Source: JASJBU01 sp963790775
GTDB taxonomy: Bacteria; Pseudomonadota; Gammaproteobacteria; Chromatiales; Chromatiaceae
Direction of reading: 5' to 3'
Assembly (NCBI GenBank): GCA_963790775.1
Contig: CAWBPR010000009.1
Span: forward strand, 1 to 64,000
Length of the DNA: 64,000 nt
Below, piece by piece: positions 63,978 to 64,000 of this stretch. The translations under genes were made by a program, and so were the position numbers. The notes under the pieces were generated by a model. The model did no database searches. It was not told the origin of the DNA and saw nothing but the letters and a program-made list of their open reading frames with translations. Numbering within the stretch: position 1 is the stretch's first letter; each line of letters opens with the position of its first letter.

Positions 63978-64000
63978 CAGTGCACCTCCGAAAGAATGTA

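Overview
The window looks like a piece of a free-living or symbiotic gammaproteobacterial chromosome, Chromatiales-like at a guess. The basis is the mix of families: a light/photo-oxidative stress cluster, split nif and citrate-synthase remnants, glycogen metabolism, outer-membrane proteins and many mobile-element scars. This assignment is inference, because there is no rRNA or other marker gene. I saw no tRNA, rRNA or CRISPR array.

Region 1 (1-29.2 kb) is a dense island of genes for coping with light and singlet oxygen. It contains a MerR/LitR-CarH type regulator next to a photolyase, a short LOV blue-light receptor, a complete ovothiol pathway (ovoA, ovoB), and a cyclopropane/unusual fatty acid operon (CFA-type methyltransferase, MFS, DUF3833, with DUF1365 and FAD oxidoreductase remnants). 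It also has TspO, a glutathione peroxidase, cupredoxins, an Old Yellow Enzyme, an ABC1 kinase, several SDRs, DCC and SRPBCC proteins, a chalcone-isomerase-like protein and a DUF2141-MipA fusion. The intergenic gaps carry TGTACA-type half-sites, often in pairs 9-11 bp apart, like the operators described for CarH/LitR proteins. The regulator has lost the cobalamin-ligand histidine, so light may be sensed by the LOV protein.

Many genes in this island are visibly broken. The cupredoxin has an in-frame TAG. ovoA and the photolyase each have a one-base frameshift. The glutathione peroxidase has a stop codon and a frameshift. The FAD oxidoreductase and DUF1365 genes are fused by a large deletion. 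Either the light response is decaying, as might happen in a lineage living in the dark, or part of the indel load is assembly error. The in-frame nonsense codons and the large deletion argue that at least part of it is real.

Region 2 (29.2-37.2 kb) is a graveyard: a GNAT toxin fragment, a group II intron reverse-transcriptase fragment, a scrambled NarL-type regulator with a kinase remnant, and a Tn3-family transposase pseudogene. Scattered between them are intact genes for a TPR/beta-barrel protein, a small secreted protein and an FG-GAP repeat protein. Region 3 (37.3-44.6 kb) is an orderly TetR-controlled efflux operon (adaptor, permease, ATPase, two small envelope proteins), followed by a glutamine amidotransferase, a Uma2 protein and a rhomboid protease. 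Region 4 (45-54.3 kb) holds a giant tyrosinase-von Willebrand A protein split by an IS1634-family element, a charged lipoprotein, a Gly/Tyr/Pro repeat protein and an antitoxin-dead toxin pair.

Region 5 (53.8-64 kb) has a citrate-synthase-like fragment, an unknown 438-residue protein, DUF4202, a lone integron-like cassette with an attC-like site, and a NifB C-terminal fragment fused to foreign sequence. It ends with a glycogen/stress group: PP2C phosphatase, ParB-UspA fusion, glgC and a frameshifted PfkB sugar kinase.
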